A DNA stretch of 22,010 nt from Actinomycetota bacterium (GTDB taxonomy: Bacteria > Actinomycetota > Actinomycetes > Nanopelagicales > Nanopelagicaceae), in contig CANCGX010000013.1 in assembly GCA_947377725.1 (NCBI GenBank), positions 1 through 22,010 on the forward strand. Direction: 5' to 3'. The notes below the pieces were generated by a model. It saw nothing but the letters and a program-made list of their open reading frames with translations. It made no database searches and was not told where the DNA came from. Made by a program: the position numbers and the translations under genes. Positions 20,881-22,010 of this stretch are shown here, one piece after another. Every line of letters starts with the position of its first letter. The first letter of the stretch is position 1.

Positions 20881-21042
20881 CTCGCGGAGAAGAACTTCGA
20901 GGTAATTGAAGTACGGTTTACGCAAAAAGTCTCAACTCTTTTGCTTGAATCTGTCAGTAATGGATGGCCTACATGAGTGGTGATCGGTTCGCAAGAACTG
21001 CAGGATTCGGCTAACAGGGCGGCTAGTCCGATAAGCAAGAGT

Positions 21043-21048
21043 TAAACT
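21043..21048 (+). promoter_or_regulatory. -10 element for leaderless MOSC gene
   Basis: TAAACT (TANNNT) ends 6 nt before the ATG at 21055, again without a ribosome site. The rest of the 186-bp spacer (20869-21054) shows no gene or clear structure. Confidence 0.45.
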
Positions 21049-21054
21049 CGCATT

Positions 21055-21696
21055 ATGAATTTAAATGGTGCTTATGTCTTTTCAATCAATATTGCGCCAG
21101 CAAGTGAAGAACAGTTCTGGACAAATTTGGGCAACCGCACAGGAATCAATAAAGTTAGTGTTGAAGGACTTGTGAAATTTGCTAACGACGGTGTTTCGGG
21201 TGATCACGTAGTTGATCGAGAAAATCATGGCGGATATGACCAAGCTGTCTACGCCTACTCCCTGGAAGATGCACAGTGGTGGGAAGAAAAGATTGGAAAG
21301 CCAATTGCCGCAGGTCAATTTGGCGAGAATCTCACAACCTGCAATATAGATATTTCTAACGCTCTGATTGGAGAGCGTTGGCGAATTGGAGATTTACTCC
21401 TGGAAGTTTCACAACCTCGGATTCCATGCAAAGTCTTTTCTGGGTTTTGGGAACGCCCAACGTTAATTAAGGAATTTACTAAAGCTAATCGTCCAGGCGC
21501 TTACTTGCGCATAATCGAAGAGGCGATGATTGAGAAAGATACGGCGATTGAGGTCATTGATCGCCCAAGTCATGGCATCACAATCTCAGACCTCTTCGCT
21601 GCCCGATCGGGAGCTCGCGAGAAAATTCATGAGATAGCGAAACTCAGTGAGCTGTCGGAGAAATACAAAGCTTGGGCGCAACAAGTCAGCAAGTGA
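21055..21696 (+). CDS. MOSC-domain protein (YiiM-like)
   Basis: 213 residues. The MOSC core is visible: 'DGVSGDHVVDRENHGGYDQA' (45-64), 'GQFGENLTT' (87-95), 'GERWRIGDLLLEVSQPRIPC' (106-125) and Cys125, which aligns with the cysteine that binds molybdenum cofactor in MOSC proteins. The C-terminal half ('FTKANRPGAYLRIIEEAMIE') matches the 3-alpha extension of YiiM-type proteins, which reduce N-hydroxylated substrates. It may be a separate Mo enzyme or a cofactor/sulfur carrier that uses the same pathway. It is the last intact gene of the molybdenum module and has its own promoter. Confidence 0.88.
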   Translation: MNLNGAYVFSINIAPASEEQFWTNLGNRTGINKVSVEGLVKFANDGVSGDHVVDRENHGGYDQAVYAYSLEDAQWWEEKIGKPIAAGQFGENLTTCNIDISNALIGERWRIGDLLLEVSQPRIPCKVFSGFWERPTLIKEFTKANRPGAYLRIIEEAMIEKDTAIEVIDRPSHGITISDLFAARSGAREKIHEIAKLSELSEKYKAWAQQVSK

Positions 21697-21752
21697 ATTA
21701 CTTGTTAGGCTTTAGAAAATACACTTCGCCTTCATTTTGAAGGATGTAGAAC

Positions 21753-21959
21753 CACCTGAAGAAGCAGACCACATTTAAGGAATTCTTTAAGGCTGCAAAG
21801 ATTCATCCAAATGCAAAACTAATTACTGGATCTATCTGTGGTGTAAAGATTGCCGAAATAGAGGACCCGCTCATGAAAAAGATTCGCTATATGGATAAGT
21901 TAGTCGATGAGCTTGCCAAGGGACGCCCGATGGAGAAGATTCTTCGTTCCAGCTTGTAG
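21753..21959 (+). pseudogene. Truncated DUF2200 copy (3' fragment)
   Basis: 207 nt align without a gap to 555-761, about 87% identical by hand count (roughly 27 differences). The frame encodes 68 residues matching residues 49-116 of the intact DUF2200 protein with five changes (Q-K, R-K, S-A, I-M, G-S), and ends in TAG. The 5' half is absent, and an in-frame TAG at 21747-21749 lies just before the match, so there is no usable start. Most differences are silent third-position changes, so the copy diverged as a working gene and was cut later. A small hairpin (CCTTC/GAAGG at 21729-21743) sits just before the break. Downstream of 21959 the two copies no longer match. Confidence 0.9.
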
Positions 21960-22010
21960 GCTCTCACGTAATTATGTGGAACTTTCCAAAGATTACGGTG
22001 AACATCATTA

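Noticed and set aside
20781..21038. 85-codon minus-strand frame across the moaD start and its upstream spacer
   Set aside because: It overlaps moaD in another frame, has no ribosome site and matches no family.
1..22010. Insertion sequences, integrase, att repeats and CRISPR arrays
   Set aside because: I saw no transposase or integrase frame, no second copy of the tRNA-like 3' end and no spaced repeats; the only long repeat seen is the DUF2200 pair.

Overview
The window reads as a chromosome segment of a planktonic-type actinobacterium with modest GC. The lineage is inferred from a MoeB-rhodanese (MoeZ-type) fusion, an actinobacterial-style MoeA, frequent GTG/TTG starts and a repeated 'TANNNT, 6 nt, start codon' pattern typical of leaderless actinobacterial mRNAs. 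I cannot place it more finely. Nearly everything between about 1.1 and 21.7 kb serves one purpose: making and equipping a molybdenum-copper aerobic carbon monoxide dehydrogenase (CODH).

Layout. Left flank (1-761): the 3' part of a VOC-family gene and an intact DUF2200-family gene. 762-1157 has no protein gene; it holds a strong intrinsic terminator (841-869) and a tRNA-like sequence (955-1029). 1158-3401 (+): an XdhC-family protein, a 52-residue membrane protein and moeA. 3422-4558 (-): a second XdhC-family protein, divergent across only 16 bp from mocA (4575-5135), the cytidylyltransferase for the molybdopterin cytosine dinucleotide (MCD) cofactor used by CODH. 5263-12291 (+) is the main cox operon: a 77-residue unknown, coxM, coxS, coxL, an XdhC-YHS fusion, coxG, then five small single-span membrane proteins in a row. 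12295-15332 (-) is the accessory operon: an 84-residue unknown, coxD (AAA+), coxE (VWA), a 95-residue unknown and a GIY-YIG-like protein. 15415-17018 (+): modA and modB, without modC. 17036-19377 (+): moaC-mogA-moaE-moaA, overlapping head to tail. Then moeZ (+), moaD (-) and a MOSC-domain protein (+).

How it works together (family knowledge plus inference). ModAB takes up molybdate. MoaA/MoaC build the pterin. MoaD/MoaE with MoeZ add the dithiolene sulfurs. MogA/MoeA insert Mo, and MocA adds CMP. CoxM (FAD), CoxS (2x[2Fe-2S]) and CoxL form the enzyme. CoxL carries the AYRCSFR active-site loop of true form I CODH, with the Cu-binding Cys at residue 369. CoxD, CoxE and the XdhC-family proteins are the expected sulfuration, copper-insertion and cofactor chaperones. 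CoxG and probably the five small membrane proteins tether the enzyme to the membrane.

The module is bracketed by two DUF2200 copies: intact at 411-761, and a 207-nt 3' fragment at 21753-21959 that aligns without gaps at about 87% identity. This suggests gain or rearrangement of the whole unit at that locus. No transposase, integrase, CRISPR array or rRNA was seen. The least described parts are the five-gene membrane array (10894-12291), the XdhC-YHS fusion, and the small unknown proteins heading or trailing the two cox operons.
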